NCBI GenBank assembly: GCA_002897855.1
Contig: BDTO01000036.1
Span: forward strand, 1 to 64,000
DNA: 64,000 bases
From: a bacterium BMS3Bbin05
Lineage (GTDB): Bacteria; Nitrospirota; Thermodesulfovibrionia; Thermodesulfovibrionales; BMS3Bbin05
Direction: 5' to 3'
Position numbers and translations under genes: made by a program. Within the stretch, counting starts at the first letter, position 1. Each line of letters begins with the position of its first letter. Of the stretch, positions 51,456 to 62,345 are shown piece after piece. The notes under the pieces were generated by a model. The model made no database searches. It was not told the DNA's origin and saw only the letters and a program-made list of their open reading frames with translations.

Positions 51456-52026
51456 TGTGTTCCTCAATCTTTTTCAGTGATTCCTCAAGAATCTTTATCT
51501 GGTCTTCATGTGTCAATTTTTCCTTTATCTTCTTACCCGCTATCTCTATCGCCAGCCTGGCCGCATCCGCCTTCAGGCTGTCTTTGGCCTGTTTAAGCTC
51601 CTGTTCAATATTAACCCGTGCCTGCGCCTTTATCCTCTCGCTCATCCTTTTACCCTCTTCAAGGAGGGCATCCCTGTCGGATTCACCACTCTTTTTTGCA
51701 GCATCCATTATTCTTTCAATTTCCTGATCCTTGAGTTTAAGTTTATCTTCAACCTCTTTTAATGCCTTTTCAGCGGCGGCCTTTGCATCTGAAGCCTCTT
51801 TTATGGATTTCTCTATAAGCTCGGTTCTCTGCTTTAAATAGGACTTGACCGGCTTACCAAGAAACCAGACAAGCACCACCACGAGTATCGTGAAATTCAA
51901 TAATTTCCATACCCAGCCCAAAACAGATGGCGTATGTTCTGCAGAGCCTTCAGCCGCATATACAGCGGTCACTGTAAGGACAAGTACAAACAAGAGCATA
52001 ATTACAGTTAAAAAAGTTCTTTTCAT
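51448..52026 (-). CDS. atpF: ATP synthase F0 b subunit
   Basis: N-terminal TM then long coiled coil; position upstream of delta. Confidence 0.85.
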   Translation of the reverse strand: MKRTFLTVIMLLFVLVLTVTAVYAAEGSAEHTPSVLGWVWKLLNFTILVVVLVWFLGKPVKSYLKQRTELIEKSIKEASDAKAAAEKALKEVEDKLKLKDQEIERIMDAAKKSGESDRDALLEEGKRMSERIKAQARVNIEQELKQAKDSLKADAARLAIEIAGKKIKEKLTHEDQIKILEESLKKIEEHNG

Positions 52027-52027
52027 A

Positions 52028-52447
52028 TCAAACCGTTATAAGTTTATTCGTAATTTCTTCAGAATATTTTTCTGCCTCTTTCCTGAGCTCATCGCTGGCT
52101 CTTGATGCCTCTTCGAAAAGCTTTTTTCTTGCTTCTTGAATCATTCTCATGGCCTCTTCATGAGTTATTTCGAGCATCTCCCTCTGTTTTTCGAGCCCTT
52201 CGCCTTTTATGGAATTATAAATCTCGTTTGCCTTATCCCTTGCCTCCGAGAGTTCTTTTTTCAGTCTTTCCGCCGCCTCATCCTTTTTTGCCAGAAGCTC
52301 TTCAGCGATCTTTAATGAACCTTCAGTAGCATTTTTCCTTTCTCTGAATAAAGAAAGCAGGGGTTTATAAAGGATTATATTGAGTAAATAAACGAGAACC
52401 AGAAAATTGACAAGAAGAACAAAAAACCACCTATTAAGTTCAAGCAT
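52028..52447 (-). CDS. ATP synthase F0 b'-type subunit
   Basis: N-terminal TM FVLLVNFLVLVYLLNIILYKPLL then coiled coil; adjacent to atpF. Confidence 0.8.
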   Translation of the reverse strand: MLELNRWFFVLLVNFLVLVYLLNIILYKPLLSLFRERKNATEGSLKIAEELLAKKDEAAERLKKELSEARDKANEIYNSIKGEGLEKQREMLEITHEEAMRMIQEARKKLFEEASRASDELRKEAEKYSEEITNKLITV

Positions 52448-52485
52448 CTAACCTTCCTAAAGTTATAATTTTAAAAAAGTGTTCG

Positions 52486-52515
52486 ACTTTATCACATAAA
52501 TATTTTCTTTGTCAA
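52486..52515 (-). promoter_or_regulatory. Candidate atp operon promoter TTGACA-18-TAAAGT
   Basis: Minus strand of 52515-52486; followed by SD aggaagg before the b' gene. Confidence 0.55.
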
Positions 52516-52641
52516 GAAATCGGCAATAAATATTTTTATAGGTTTAAAAGTTTTTTAAATCGTTCCGGTTTCCCTGCGGCATATTGATTTAATTTTTCTC
52601 TTAAGTAGTATATACTATAATAAAAAAAAGGAGGTGGAAAG

Positions 52642-53079
52642 ATGGGGTTTTGGGACAGCATCAAGGCAGATATCAAGAAGGGAATAGATGAAGGGATTCA
52701 TGTAGTCAGGGAAAGTACTTCAAGTGTAATGGAAAGAGCGGAGGTACTTGCCGAAGAAGGGAAAAAAAAGATCAGGGCTTTTGAGATCAAGCAAAAAATA
52801 CAGGTACATTTTACTGAGCTGGGAGGCAAACTGTATGACCTGATCGACAAGAAATCCAAATCGCCCGCCTCTCATCCGTCCATTAAGTCCCTGCTGAAAA
52901 AAATTGACCAGTTGAAAGAACAACTTACCAAACTTGAAGAAAAGATAGAACCCGCAGACAAGAGAGAAAGCGTAAAACAAAGCAAAACCAAAAAAAGGGC
53001 TGCAAGGAAAATTACGGTTAAAAAAACTGCATCAAGGAAGGGAACCGCATCAAGGGAAAAGGCTCCGTCAAAGAAATGA
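52642..53079 (+). CDS. Coiled-coil protein with Lys/Arg-rich histone-H1-like tail
   Basis: SD ggaggtgg; LGGKLYDLIDKKSKS...LKKIDQLKEQLTKLEEK; tail KQSKTKKRAARKITVKKTASRKGTASREKAPSKK. Confidence 0.75.
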   Translation: MGFWDSIKADIKKGIDEGIHVVRESTSSVMERAEVLAEEGKKKIRAFEIKQKIQVHFTELGGKLYDLIDKKSKSPASHPSIKSLLKKIDQLKEQLTKLEEKIEPADKRESVKQSKTKKRAARKITVKKTASRKGTASREKAPSKK

Positions 53080-53175
53080 CATATTTTGTTTGAAGCGATA
53101 GTTGATTCGACTCTCAGCAAATCACGCTTCAACGAGTTCTCAAATAAGTATAAATTTCAAGTTGTATTTTATGTA

Positions 53176-53325
53176 ATTGGTCTTCCCTGTGACAAGGCCG
53201 CGGTAATCTAATGCAGGGAAGATTTTATTATTATATTTGATCCCCGATAAAAGACTCCCCGATAAAAATTTCCCCGACAAGGCCGGGACAGGCGGGACAG
53301 GCACATACGCTCGCTATCCATTTAA
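53176..53325 (+). repeat. Dispersed repeat family 2, copy e
   Basis: attggtcttccctgtgacaaggccgcggtaatctaatgcagggaagatttt...cgctcgctatccatttaa. Confidence 0.65.
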
Positions 53326-53475
53326 ATTGGTAAAGACTCCCTGATACTTTTCCCCTCTTTGGTAAAGAGGGGTTAGGGGAGATTTTTTTAATTACAATTG
53401 ATTCCATATCGCTCATATTTTTCCCTGATTCAAATCCCCCCTGCCCCCTTTTCTAAAGGGGGGTAAAAAAATATT

Positions 53476-53528
53476 ATTGATCTTCTCCGTGATAAGTCCA
53501 CGGGGAGTACGAGCGCTATCCATTTAAA
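53476..53528 (+). repeat. Dispersed repeat family 2, copy f
   Basis: attgatcttctccgtgataagtccacggggagtacgagcgctatccatttaaa. Confidence 0.6.
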
Positions 53529-53588
53529 CAAAGAGGAGAGAATATCATTCCGTCTCTCCTCTTTAATTAATAGAGTATTATGAAATGC

Positions 53589-53831
<243 letters not shown>

Positions 53832-53922
53832 TCATAATTATTTTCATAATTACTTCATAGTATTATAATAAAATTAAATATCAAAAAAGCAATCAGGATA
53901 ATAAATATCCAGGGAGAAGGGA

Positions 53923-56355
53923 ATGCCGGGTGCAAAGAACACAATAACAATCCCGTTAAAGGGTATGTCATGTGCAGCCTGCGTCGCAACTGTCGAGAAG
54001 GCCATTAATAATATCGATGGAGTCAGCAGCGCCACTGCAAACTTTGCATCTGAGAAGGCTACGGTAAATTTTGGCAGCCCGGTACAGATTGCAGAAATTA
54101 TAGAAGCGGTAAGGAGAGAAGGTTATGATGTATTAATTTCAAAAATAGAACTCTCTATTAAGGGGATGACCTGTGCATCATGTGTATCTGCTGTCGAAAA
54201 GGCCTTAATGTCATTGAACGGGGTTATGTCGGCATCAGTAAACCTTGCATCCGAAAAGGCCTCGGTAGAGTATGTTTCAACGGTTACAGGTGTAGAAGAC
54301 ATGAAAAAGGCCGTGAAGGATGCGGGATACGAAGCTGTAATCATCACCGGTGAATATGCGGACAGAGAAAAGATTGAAAGGGAGAAGGAATATTCCGGTC
54401 TTAAAAAAAGATTAATAACAAGCGCAGTGCTGTCTTCCCTGATAATAATCGGAACTCTGGCCGACATTCCCGTTCTTTCCAACTGGTATCTCCTTTTGGT
54501 GCTTGCGACTCCTGTACAGTTCTGGGCGGGCTTCAGGTTTTATAAAGCAGCCATCGCCGCACTCAGGCATTTTTCTACGAACATGAATACACTTATAGCC
54601 GTTGGAACATCTTCCGCCTATTTTTATAGCGTTACCGCTACATTTTTCCCTTCATTGTTTGTAAAGGGCGGAATAGAGCCACACATATATTTTGATACAT
54701 CTGCAGTCATCGTGACTCTTATTCTTCTGGGAAAACTCCTTGAGGCGCGTGCCAAAGGACATACGTCTGAAGCCATAAGGAAACTCATCGGGCTCCAGGC
54801 AAAAACTGCAAGGATTATAAGAAATGGCAGGGAAATGGAGGTCATGCTTGATGAGGTACTCACAGATGACATTGTTGTAGTAAGACCCGGAGAGAGGGTA
54901 CCGGTAGACGGGGAAATTATAGAGGGGTATTCTGTAGTAGACGAGTCGATGCTGACCGGTGAGAGTATGCCTGTTGACAAGACCACGGGTGACAATGTCT
55001 TCGGAGGCACCATCAATAAGGCAGGGAGCTTTAAAATAAAAGCAACCAAAATAGGAAAGGAATCAACTCTTGCCCGGATTATCGGGCTGGTGGAGGAAGC
55101 ACAGGGCAGCAAGGCGCCCATTCAGAGGCTGGCCGATAAAGTTGCATCCGTTTTTGTTCCTGCCGTCATATCGATCGCAATCATAACCTTTATTCTCTGG
55201 TATTTTCTTGGTCCCCAGCCTGCCTTTACACGCGCAATGATGAACTTTATCGCCGTACTTATCATAGCATGTCCATGCGCCCTCGGACTTGCTACACCTA
55301 CGGCCATTATGGTTGGTACGGGCAAGGGGGCTGAACATGGGATTCTCATAAGGGATGCGAAAGCCCTGGAAAATTCATATAAGATAAAATCTGTCCTGCT
55401 GGACAAGACAGGCACAATTACCAAAGGTAAACCTGCAGTGACCGATATAATAACGGACAGTCAATGGTCTGACCTTTCAGAAAATGAGGCTTTGAAAATT
55501 GCAGCATCCGCTGAAAAAAACTCCGAGCATCCGCTCGGCAGGGCTATAGTGAAAAAGGCACATGATGCAGGCATACAGCTCGATGATACCTCTTCATTTA
55601 CCTCGATAACAGGTGGCGGCATTAAGGCCACGGTTAGTGCTATCAGGGGAGAAATAATAATCGGCAATGCAAATCTCTTAGAAAGCGACGGGATCGATAT
55701 ATCCGCTCAAACTGCTCAAATCGAAAATTTGTCGGGCGAGGCAAAGACAGTCGTGCTCCTGGCCATTAACAGGGCAGTCAAGGCGATTTTCGGTATCGCT
55801 GATACGATTAAGGAAAATGCGGGCAATGCGATCAGGAAATTAAGGGATGAAGGAATAGAAACGGTGATGCTTACCGGTGATAACAGGAAAACCGCAGATA
55901 CGATTGCGAGACAGGCAGGTATTGACAGGGTATTTGCAGAAGTCCTGCCGCAGCAGAAGGTTGAAGCCGTCAAAAAGCTCAAGGCGGAAAACAGGGTGGT
56001 TGCAATGGTTGGGGACGGTATAAATGATGCACCGGCACTTGCAGAAGCGGATGTCGGCATCGCAATAGGGACAGGAACCGATATCGCCATGGAAGCATCC
56101 GATATAATACTGATAAAAGGTGATCTGATGAGTGTCTATGATGCTATAAAGCTGTCTCGGCTTACACTGAAAACTATAAAACAGAACCTCTTCTGGGCCT
56201 TCTTCTATAATATAATCGGTATTCCTGTAGCAGCAGGTGTGCTGTACATTTTTGGCGGCCCGTTGCTTAATCCCATGTTTGCCTCTGCCGCAATGGCATT
56301 CAGCTCAGTCTCTGTTGTAAGCAACTCCCTCCGGCTCAGGAACAAAGTGCTTTAG
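53923..56355 (+). CDS. copA: Copper-translocating P1B-type ATPase with two HMA domains
   Basis: [41 protein letters not shown]. Confidence 0.95.
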   Translation: MPGAKNTITIPLKGMSCAACVATVEKAINNIDGVSSATANFASEKATVNFGSPVQIAEIIEAVRREGYDVLISKIELSIKGMTCASCVSAVEKALMSLNGVMSASVNLASEKASVEYVSTVTGVEDMKKAVKDAGYEAVIITGEYADREKIEREKEYSGLKKRLITSAVLSSLIIIGTLADIPVLSNWYLLLVLATPVQFWAGFRFYKAAIAALRHFSTNMNTLIAVGTSSAYFYSVTATFFPSLFVKGGIEPHIYFDTSAVIVTLILLGKLLEARAKGHTSEAIRKLIGLQAKTARIIRNGREMEVMLDEVLTDDIVVVRPGERVPVDGEIIEGYSVVDESMLTGESMPVDKTTGDNVFGGTINKAGSFKIKATKIGKESTLARIIGLVEEAQGSKAPIQRLADKVASVFVPAVISIAIITFILWYFLGPQPAFTRAMMNFIAVLIIACPCALGLATPTAIMVGTGKGAEHGILIRDAKALENSYKIKSVLLDKTGTITKGKPAVTDIITDSQWSDLSENEALKIAASAEKNSEHPLGRAIVKKAHDAGIQLDDTSSFTSITGGGIKATVSAIRGEIIIGNANLLESDGIDISAQTAQIENLSGEAKTVVLLAINRAVKAIFGIADTIKENAGNAIRKLRDEGIETVMLTGDNRKTADTIARQAGIDRVFAEVLPQQKVEAVKKLKAENRVVAMVGDGINDAPALAEADVGIAIGTGTDIAMEASDIILIKGDLMSVYDAIKLSRLTLKTIKQNLFWAFFYNIIGIPVAAGVLYIFGGPLLNPMFASAAMAFSSVSVVSNSLRLRNKVL

Positions 56356-56383
56356 GCAGTATATATTATGATAATGCGAACAC

Positions 56384-57067
56384 TCATCTGTTTTCGGAAA
56401 TCTTCTCAAGTGCATCCTTTGCCGCCTCCGTTTCGGCCTTTTTCTTGCTGCCTCCCCTGCCTGAGCCGAAAACCTTCCCTTTTACCGAAACATTTACACT
56501 AAAAACCTTTTTATGTTCAAGACCATCTTCCTGCACAACGCTGTAATCCGGCAGAACACCAAACATTCTCTGGCTTATTTCCTGTAACTCTGTCTTATGA
56601 TCCAGATATTTTTTCCCCTGTATTGCGTCATGAATAACATTCCCAAATAACTTCAATATTACTTCTCTGGATTTTGTATATCCGCCATCAATAAATACGG
56701 CTCCGAACAACGCCTCCAAGCTGTCTGCAAGTATCGACCTCTTTGTCCTTCCACCGGTCTCTATTTCACCTTTTCCCAGGTTTAAATAAATGCCGAGATT
56801 CATGTTGTTGGCGATCATGGAGAGAACTCTGCCGGAAACAAGATAAGATTTGATTCGCGACATCTCGGATTCTGACAAAATAGGAGATTTCCTGTAAAGA
56901 AATTCGGATACAACAAGACCAAGAACTGTATCACCCAGAAATTCCAGTCTTTCATTGTAATATGTGCTGTTGTCCTGGTTCTCATGGTAAAATGACTTGT
57001 GAGTGAGCGCATCATTCAGGATATGTCTGTCTTTGAACCTGTATCCTAATTCTTTCTCAATCTCCAC
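56384..57067 (-). CDS. rnc: Ribonuclease III
   Basis: [28 protein letters not shown]-terminal dsRBD; GTG start assumed. Confidence 0.92.
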   Translation of the reverse strand: MEIEKELGYRFKDRHILNDALTHKSFYHENQDNSTYYNERLEFLGDTVLGLVVSEFLYRKSPILSESEMSRIKSYLVSGRVLSMIANNMNLGIYLNLGKGEIETGGRTKRSILADSLEALFGAVFIDGGYTKSREVILKLFGNVIHDAIQGKKYLDHKTELQEISQRMFGVLPDYSVVQEDGLEHKKVFSVNVSVKGKVFGSGRGGSKKKAETEAAKDALEKISENR

Positions 57068-58304
57068 TGTACTTCCTGAATAAAAGACAGGCATTTGTAC
57101 CGCCAAAACCGAAGGAGTTCGAAAGCACACAGTTCACAGGCAATTCTCTCGCTTCGTTAGGGACATAATCCAGATCACACGCAGGATCCCGATTTTCATA
57201 GTTAATGGTTGGAGGTACAATGTCATTGACAATGCTCAATATGCTTATAACCGCCTCTACACCGCCGGCAGCACCGAGAAGATGACCTGTCATGGACTTG
57301 GTGGAACTTATCGGTATCCTGTATGCGTGGTCCGCAAACACCTTTTTTATTGCAGCAGTCTCATATTCATCATTAAATTTCGTGGAAGTCCCATGCGCGT
57401 TGATATAAGAAACATCGGAAGGATCAATGCCCGCATCATTAATTGCCGCAGTAATGCATCTTGCCTGCCCTTCTCCTCCCGGAGAAGGAGTGGTCATATG
57501 GTATGCATCCCCGGTCATACCATACCCTATAACCTCGGCATATATTCCGGCATTTCTCTCTAAGGCATTTTCAAGCAGATCAAGCACGACTATACCGGAA
57601 CCTTCACCCATTATAAACCCGTCTCTTTTACTGTCAAAGGGCCGGCTCGCCTTCTCAGGCTCATCGTTCCTGGTGGATAAAGCCTTCATGGATGCAAAAC
57701 CGGCAACGGCCAGAGGAGTAATAACAGCCTCAGTGCCGCCTGCAATAACGGTATCTGCAGCACCTCGCTGAATAAGCTTAAATGCATCTCCTATCGCATG
57801 AGTTCCGGTAGCACATGCTGTGGCAACTGCGCTGTTTGGTCCTTTTGCTCCATACCTCATTGATACATGTCCGGAAGCAAGATTAATGATAAGCATTGGA
57901 ATAAAAAAGGGGCTTATCCTTCTGGGGCCTTTTTCAAGAAGAACATTGTGATAATGTTCAATGGCAGGAAGACCTCCGATACCCGACCCTATAACAACAC
58001 CTACCCTTTCGGCATTATCCTCGTTTATGACCAGGCCCGAATCCTCAACTGCCATGTCGGAAGCAGCCAATGCCAAATGGATAAACCGGTCCATCTTTTT
58101 GATTTCCTTGAACTCTATGTATTGCTCGGGATTGAAATCCGGGACCTCACCTGCTATCCTTACAGGGAAATCCGATGCATCGAATTGTGTAATATTACCT
58201 ATCCCGGACTTACCTTCAAGCAGGGAGCGCCATGATTTTTCCACCCCAGTTCCAAGGGGCGTTGTTAACCCGAGTCCTGTTACAACAACTCTTCTATTAG
58301 CCAT
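57057..58304 (-). CDS. fabF: Beta-ketoacyl-ACP synthase II
   Basis: [55 protein letters not shown]. Confidence 0.96.
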   Translation of the reverse strand: MANRRVVVTGLGLTTPLGTGVEKSWRSLLEGKSGIGNITQFDASDFPVRIAGEVPDFNPEQYIEFKEIKKMDRFIHLALAASDMAVEDSGLVINEDNAERVGVVIGSGIGGLPAIEHYHNVLLEKGPRRISPFFIPMLIINLASGHVSMRYGAKGPNSAVATACATGTHAIGDAFKLIQRGAADTVIAGGTEAVITPLAVAGFASMKALSTRNDEPEKASRPFDSKRDGFIMGEGSGIVVLDLLENALERNAGIYAEVIGYGMTGDAYHMTTPSPGGEGQARCITAAINDAGIDPSDVSYINAHGTSTKFNDEYETAAIKKVFADHAYRIPISSTKSMTGHLLGAAGGVEAVISILSIVNDIVPPTINYENRDPACDLDYVPNEARELPVNCVLSNSFGFGGTNACLLFRKYSGD

Positions 58305-58321
58305 TTATGACAACTTTTTGG

Positions 58322-58549
58322 TTATTTTTTATTATTGATATATTCTATGGCATCTTTGACTTTTGTTATTTTTTCAGCGTCTTCATCGGGAATCTCTATT
58401 TCGAATTCCTCCTCAAAAGCCATTACGAGCTCCACCGTATCAAGGGAGTCAGCGCCAAGGTCTTCGATAAAAGACGCATCAGGTGTAACTTCCGAAGCGT
58501 CTACTCCAAGCTGCTTTGAGATAATCTCCTTTACTTTTCCATCTACCAT
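58322..58549 (-). CDS. acpP: Acyl carrier protein
   Basis: [23 protein letters not shown]. Confidence 0.97.
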   Translation of the reverse strand: MVDGKVKEIISKQLGVDASEVTPDASFIEDLGADSLDTVELVMAFEEEFEIEIPDEDAEKITKVKDAIEYINNKK

Positions 58550-58617
58550 ATCAGTACCTCCAAATTAAATTTCGATATTTTGTGCACAACATTATACAAG
58601 TAATAAAGGGTTGAAAA

Positions 58618-59358
58618 TTACATATACATTCCGCCATTTACATGAACGACCTGACCGGTGATATATCCGGATTCAGGCAGAGACAAAAAAACAACGGCAT
58701 TGGCTACATCCTGTACAGTCCCGAACTCTCCTGCAGGGATCGCTTTTTTCATTTCCTGCTTTACATGGTCAGAAAGTGCATCGGTCATCGCCGTAACTAT
58801 AAAACCGGGAGCAACGGCGTTGGCAGTTATGCCCCTTGAAGCATATTCTTTGGCAGTAGTTTTTGTCAATCCTATTATGCCGGCCTTTGATGCTGAATAA
58901 TTAGCCTGACCGGGGTTTCCCATAAAAGCTACCACAGATGCTATATTGACTATTCTCCCGTATCTCTGTTTTGACATTATCCGTATAGCCTCTTTTGAAC
59001 AAAGAAACACCCCTTTCAGGTTTATATTCAGAACGGCATCCCAATCTTCTTCTTTCATCCTGATAATAACATTATCTTTTGTTATGCCTGCATTATTGAC
59101 AAGAATGTCAATCCTGCCGAATTTTTCCATAACCGATTTAAATGCCGATGAAACGCTTACCGAACTCGATACATCTATCTGAACCGCCAAAGAATCAACA
59201 CCGGCCTCCTTTATCTCGCCAGCGGTCCGGCTCGAGAGTTCAGGATCGATATCGGCAATCACAATATTACAGCCAAGTTCAGCAAATGCCCCGGCAATTG
59301 CCTTACCAATACCCCTTGCACCACCCGTAATGAATGCAACCTGACCTTTTATCTCCAT
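58618..59358 (-). CDS. fabG: 3-oxoacyl-ACP reductase
   Basis: TGGARGIGKAIA, NNAGITKDN, YSASKAGIIGLTK. Confidence 0.94.
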   Translation of the reverse strand: MEIKGQVAFITGGARGIGKAIAGAFAELGCNIVIADIDPELSSRTAGEIKEAGVDSLAVQIDVSSSVSVSSAFKSVMEKFGRIDILVNNAGITKDNVIIRMKEEDWDAVLNINLKGVFLCSKEAIRIMSKQRYGRIVNIASVVAFMGNPGQANYSASKAGIIGLTKTTAKEYASRGITANAVAPGFIVTAMTDALSDHVKQEMKKAIPAGEFGTVQDVANAVVFLSLPESGYITGQVVHVNGGMYM

Positions 59359-59500
59359 ATTGTCCGCCTCCCTGAATTAACCGATTTTAACAAACAGGAA
59401 TTATTTTTGTGTATTGTCTGCTGTTAATAATGAGTTAAAATAATACTAAAATGCCCCGAATTTATCAACGGTTTTTTTTGAAATAGAACCAAATTACAAC

Positions 59501-59649
59501 TATTTAGAGTCTGTGTATAAACTGCCATTTCTTGTTTTTGTCATGCCCGAAATCTGTAATCGGGTATCCAGAACTTATTGAAAAGAATAGATTCCGGCTT
59601 AAGGACTGCCGGAATGACAGATAGAGATGCTGACTTTATACACAGAGTC
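59501..59649 (+). repeat. Structured repeat family 1, copy 2 (149 bp)
   Basis: tatttagagtctgtgtataaa...tttatacacagagtc. Confidence 0.9.
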
Positions 59650-59798
59650 TATTTAGTGTCTGTGTATAAACTGCCGTTTTTTGTTTTTGTCATGCCCGAA
59701 GTCTGTAATCGGGCATCCGGAACTTATTGAAAAGAATAGATTCCGGCTTAAGGACTGCCGGAATGACAGATAGAGATGCTGACTTTATACACAGAGTC
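59650..59798 (+). repeat. Structured repeat family 1, copy 3 (149 bp)
   Basis: tatttagtgtctgtgtataaa...tttatacacagagtc; direct tandem with copy 2. Confidence 0.9.
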
Positions 59799-59946
59799 TA
59801 TTTAGTGTCCGTCCATAAATTGCCGTTTTTTATTTTTGTCATGCCCCGAAAGCGTTCGGGGCATCCTAAACTTATTGAAAAGAATGGATTCCGGCTCGAG
59901 GACTGCCGGAATGACAGATAGAGAGACTGACTTTATGGACAGACTC
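59799..59946 (+). repeat. Structured repeat family 1, copy 4 with compensatory arm changes
   Basis: tatttagtgtccgtccataaa...tttatggacagactc. Confidence 0.9.
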
Positions 59947-59949
59947 TAT

Positions 59950-61116
59950 TTATGACGCAGAATACCGGTTCAGAATTCTGAAAACTTCCTGCAAGGGGAT
60001 ACCATTCTTACGGGCGATTTTGCGGCAGTCGTCATATTCGGGATATATCCTGCATATACCGGAATCACTGAATACCTTCTTGAATTTAACATTTCCGAAT
60101 TCCGTCTTTATCCTGATCGGTTTTCTTTTCAATGCCACCCTGCCCCATTTTGAGAACCGCACTCCTATCGATGTCGTCTCATTCAGAACAATTTCAATAA
60201 TGTCCTTGAGAGAATCTTCACGGCACAGGGCGGTCAGCTTTGTACCCGGCCTCTGCTTTTTCATAATAACCGATGTGAGAAACACGTCAAGCGCTCCCGA
60301 TTTAAATAATATTTTCTCTACATGATGATACAACTGGGGGTTCATATCGTCTATATTCGCCTCAACTACAAATACTTCCTCGATATTCTCCTCTCTCTGT
60401 GTTTCACCTATTGTGATCCTCAGCACATTCGGCATTTTTTTGAGATCCCTGTGCCCCGCACCATACCCGTACCCCGTTATCTTCATATGGGGAATCCCTC
60501 TAAACTCCGTGACCAACCCTGAAATAAGCAGTGCCCCTGTCGGTGTAACGAGTTCGTATCGCGTATCTGTGGAAAAAACGGCAGCGCCTTTTAATAATGC
60601 CAGTGCGGCAGGCGCCGGAACGGGCATCTCTCCATGTTCTGTCTTTACGGTCCCGGTGCCCGTGTTGACAGGGGAAGAACAGATTTTTTTTATTCCAAGA
60701 TATTTCAATCCGGCAAGAACCGAAAATATGTCTATAATACAATCAACAGCGCCCAATTCATGAAGATGGATTCTTTCTGTCTTTCCTCCATGTACTTTCG
60801 CTTCGGTGTCAAACAGCTGTTTAAACAGCTCAAGGCCTTTTTCTTTTATTTCTTTATCGAGTTTCGAGGTTTTGATGATTTTCCCGATATCGGCCCATTT
60901 TCTCCATTTCGGGGACTCCTTCTCTATCTCTACCTCGAATTTTGTTGCCCTGATTCCGCATCTCTTTACATTTTTTTTACCGACCCTATATCCATCTAAA
61001 GGAATTTTAGACAGTTCACTTTCTATATGTTCAAGGGGAACTCCGGCATCTATAAGCGCCCCGACAAGCATGTCGCCGCTTATACCCGATGAGCAGTCAA
61101 GATATGCTATCTTCAT
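59950..61116 (-). CDS. larC: Nickel-pincer cofactor biosynthesis protein LarC, single-ORF form
   Basis: AYLDCSSGISGDMLVGALIDAGV, HLHELGAVDCIIDI, VVEANIDDMNPQLYHHV. Confidence 0.92.
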   Translation of the reverse strand: MKIAYLDCSSGISGDMLVGALIDAGVPLEHIESELSKIPLDGYRVGKKNVKRCGIRATKFEVEIEKESPKWRKWADIGKIIKTSKLDKEIKEKGLELFKQLFDTEAKVHGGKTERIHLHELGAVDCIIDIFSVLAGLKYLGIKKICSSPVNTGTGTVKTEHGEMPVPAPAALALLKGAAVFSTDTRYELVTPTGALLISGLVTEFRGIPHMKITGYGYGAGHRDLKKMPNVLRITIGETQREENIEEVFVVEANIDDMNPQLYHHVEKILFKSGALDVFLTSVIMKKQRPGTKLTALCREDSLKDIIEIVLNETTSIGVRFSKWGRVALKRKPIRIKTEFGNVKFKKVFSDSGICRIYPEYDDCRKIARKNGIPLQEVFRILNRYSAS

Positions 61117-61328
61117 TATTACCTATTGGTGCTATGTATTTGCTATCATGATAAATGTTTTATTTTAACAGTTTTCAGGCAAATTAACCCGGGTCTTGAC
61201 TTTTTTGCGGGTTTGTCAAGCCCATATTTGACTAAAATAAATATTTTGAGTAAGTATATCACAAGTCGAGTTATCATCCTGACTTCGTCTCATATAACTT
61301 ATATCAGTTATCAGGAGAAATTATTCAG

Positions 61329-62345
61329 TTGCTGTCAGCTTATCTGGTAAACCCCGGGGCCATTGAAATCAGAGAGGTGCCGATTCCGGAGCCCGGGCCT
61401 GCGGAGATTGTGGTAAAGATAATATCCGCACTGACCTGCGGGACCGACCTCAAGGCATACGTCAGGGGGCACAGTTTAATCCCTATGCCGGGACCGTTCG
61501 GACATGAATTCTCCGGCATTGTACATAGCGCCGGGAAAGGTGTGAAGAAATTCAAGGAATCCGATGAGATCATGCCGGTCCATAGCGCCCCCTGCAACAA
61601 TTGTTCATATTGCGACAGGGGCATTCACAATCTGTGCAGGGATATCATGAAAAACAAGGTTTTGGGGGCCTTTGCCGGGTACATCCGTATTCCCGGGCAT
61701 GTAGTCAGACAAAATTGCTATAAAAAACCCGGGGAACTTTCCTTTGATGAGGCCGCAATGCTCGAACCATTGTCGTGTATTGTTCATCCATACAGCAGGA
61801 TTAAACTCAGAGAAACAGAAAATGCAGTGATAATCGGTGCAGGCCCTGTCGGCCTCCTGCATCTGCTCTTCCTGAAAAGCCGGGGGATTAAGACAATAAT
61901 AAGTGATCTGAACGAGGACAGGCTGGAATTTGCAAATTCTATTGGTGCGGATATCCTGTCAGCTCCAGCCGGATTGGCGGATACCATTCACGACAATACC
62001 AAAGGTATGGGAGCGGATATTGTGGTGGAGTGTACGGGTCTCCCCGGAGTCTGGCAGGAGTCGGTCAATTATGTGAGACGCGGAGGCATTGTTATCCTGT
62101 TCGGGGGTTGTGCGGATGGGACCTCGGTAAGATTCGGCACGCATATGATGCATTATGACGAGATAACTCTCATGGGGTCGTTTCATTTTACGCCTTACGA
62201 TGTGAAAAATGCATATAGTCTCCTCCGTAACAGGACAATAAATGCCGGACCGCTCATTACGGATGTAATTGCACTGAAAGATATAAAAACCGCCTTTGAA
62301 AATCTCAAAAACGGAAAGGGCATCAAATATTCGGTAAGACCGTGA
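61329..62345 (+). CDS. Zinc-dependent MDR alcohol dehydrogenase family protein
   Basis: GHEFSGIV, CNNCSYCDRGIHNLC, GAGPVGLLHLLF; TTG start. Confidence 0.88.
   Translation: MLSAYLVNPGAIEIREVPIPEPGPAEIVVKIISALTCGTDLKAYVRGHSLIPMPGPFGHEFSGIVHSAGKGVKKFKESDEIMPVHSAPCNNCSYCDRGIHNLCRDIMKNKVLGAFAGYIRIPGHVVRQNCYKKPGELSFDEAAMLEPLSCIVHPYSRIKLRETENAVIIGAGPVGLLHLLFLKSRGIKTIISDLNEDRLEFANSIGADILSAPAGLADTIHDNTKGMGADIVVECTGLPGVWQESVNYVRRGGIVILFGGCADGTSVRFGTHMMHYDEITLMGSFHFTPYDVKNAYSLLRNRTINAGPLITDVIALKDIKTAFENLKNGKGIKYSVRP

Noticed and set aside
53340-53465. cccctcttt...aaagagggg and ccccctttt...aaaggggggt hairpins as sRNA terminators
   Set aside because: Look like common intergenic palindromic repeats; no promoter or transcript boundary could be supported
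53923-56355. Minus-strand ORFs within copA (e.g. 54624-55121)
   Set aside because: Antisense ORFs common in this codon usage; copA frame is unambiguous
59727-59921. ORF of 64 aa (MKRIDSGLRTAGMTDRD...)
   Set aside because: Entirely within the tandem repeat-1 array; periodic translation of repeat sequence
59501-59946. CRISPR array or integron attC array
   Set aside because: Units are contiguous 149-bp copies with no spacers, and no GTTRRRY/RYYYAAC core pairs or cassette ORFs between them
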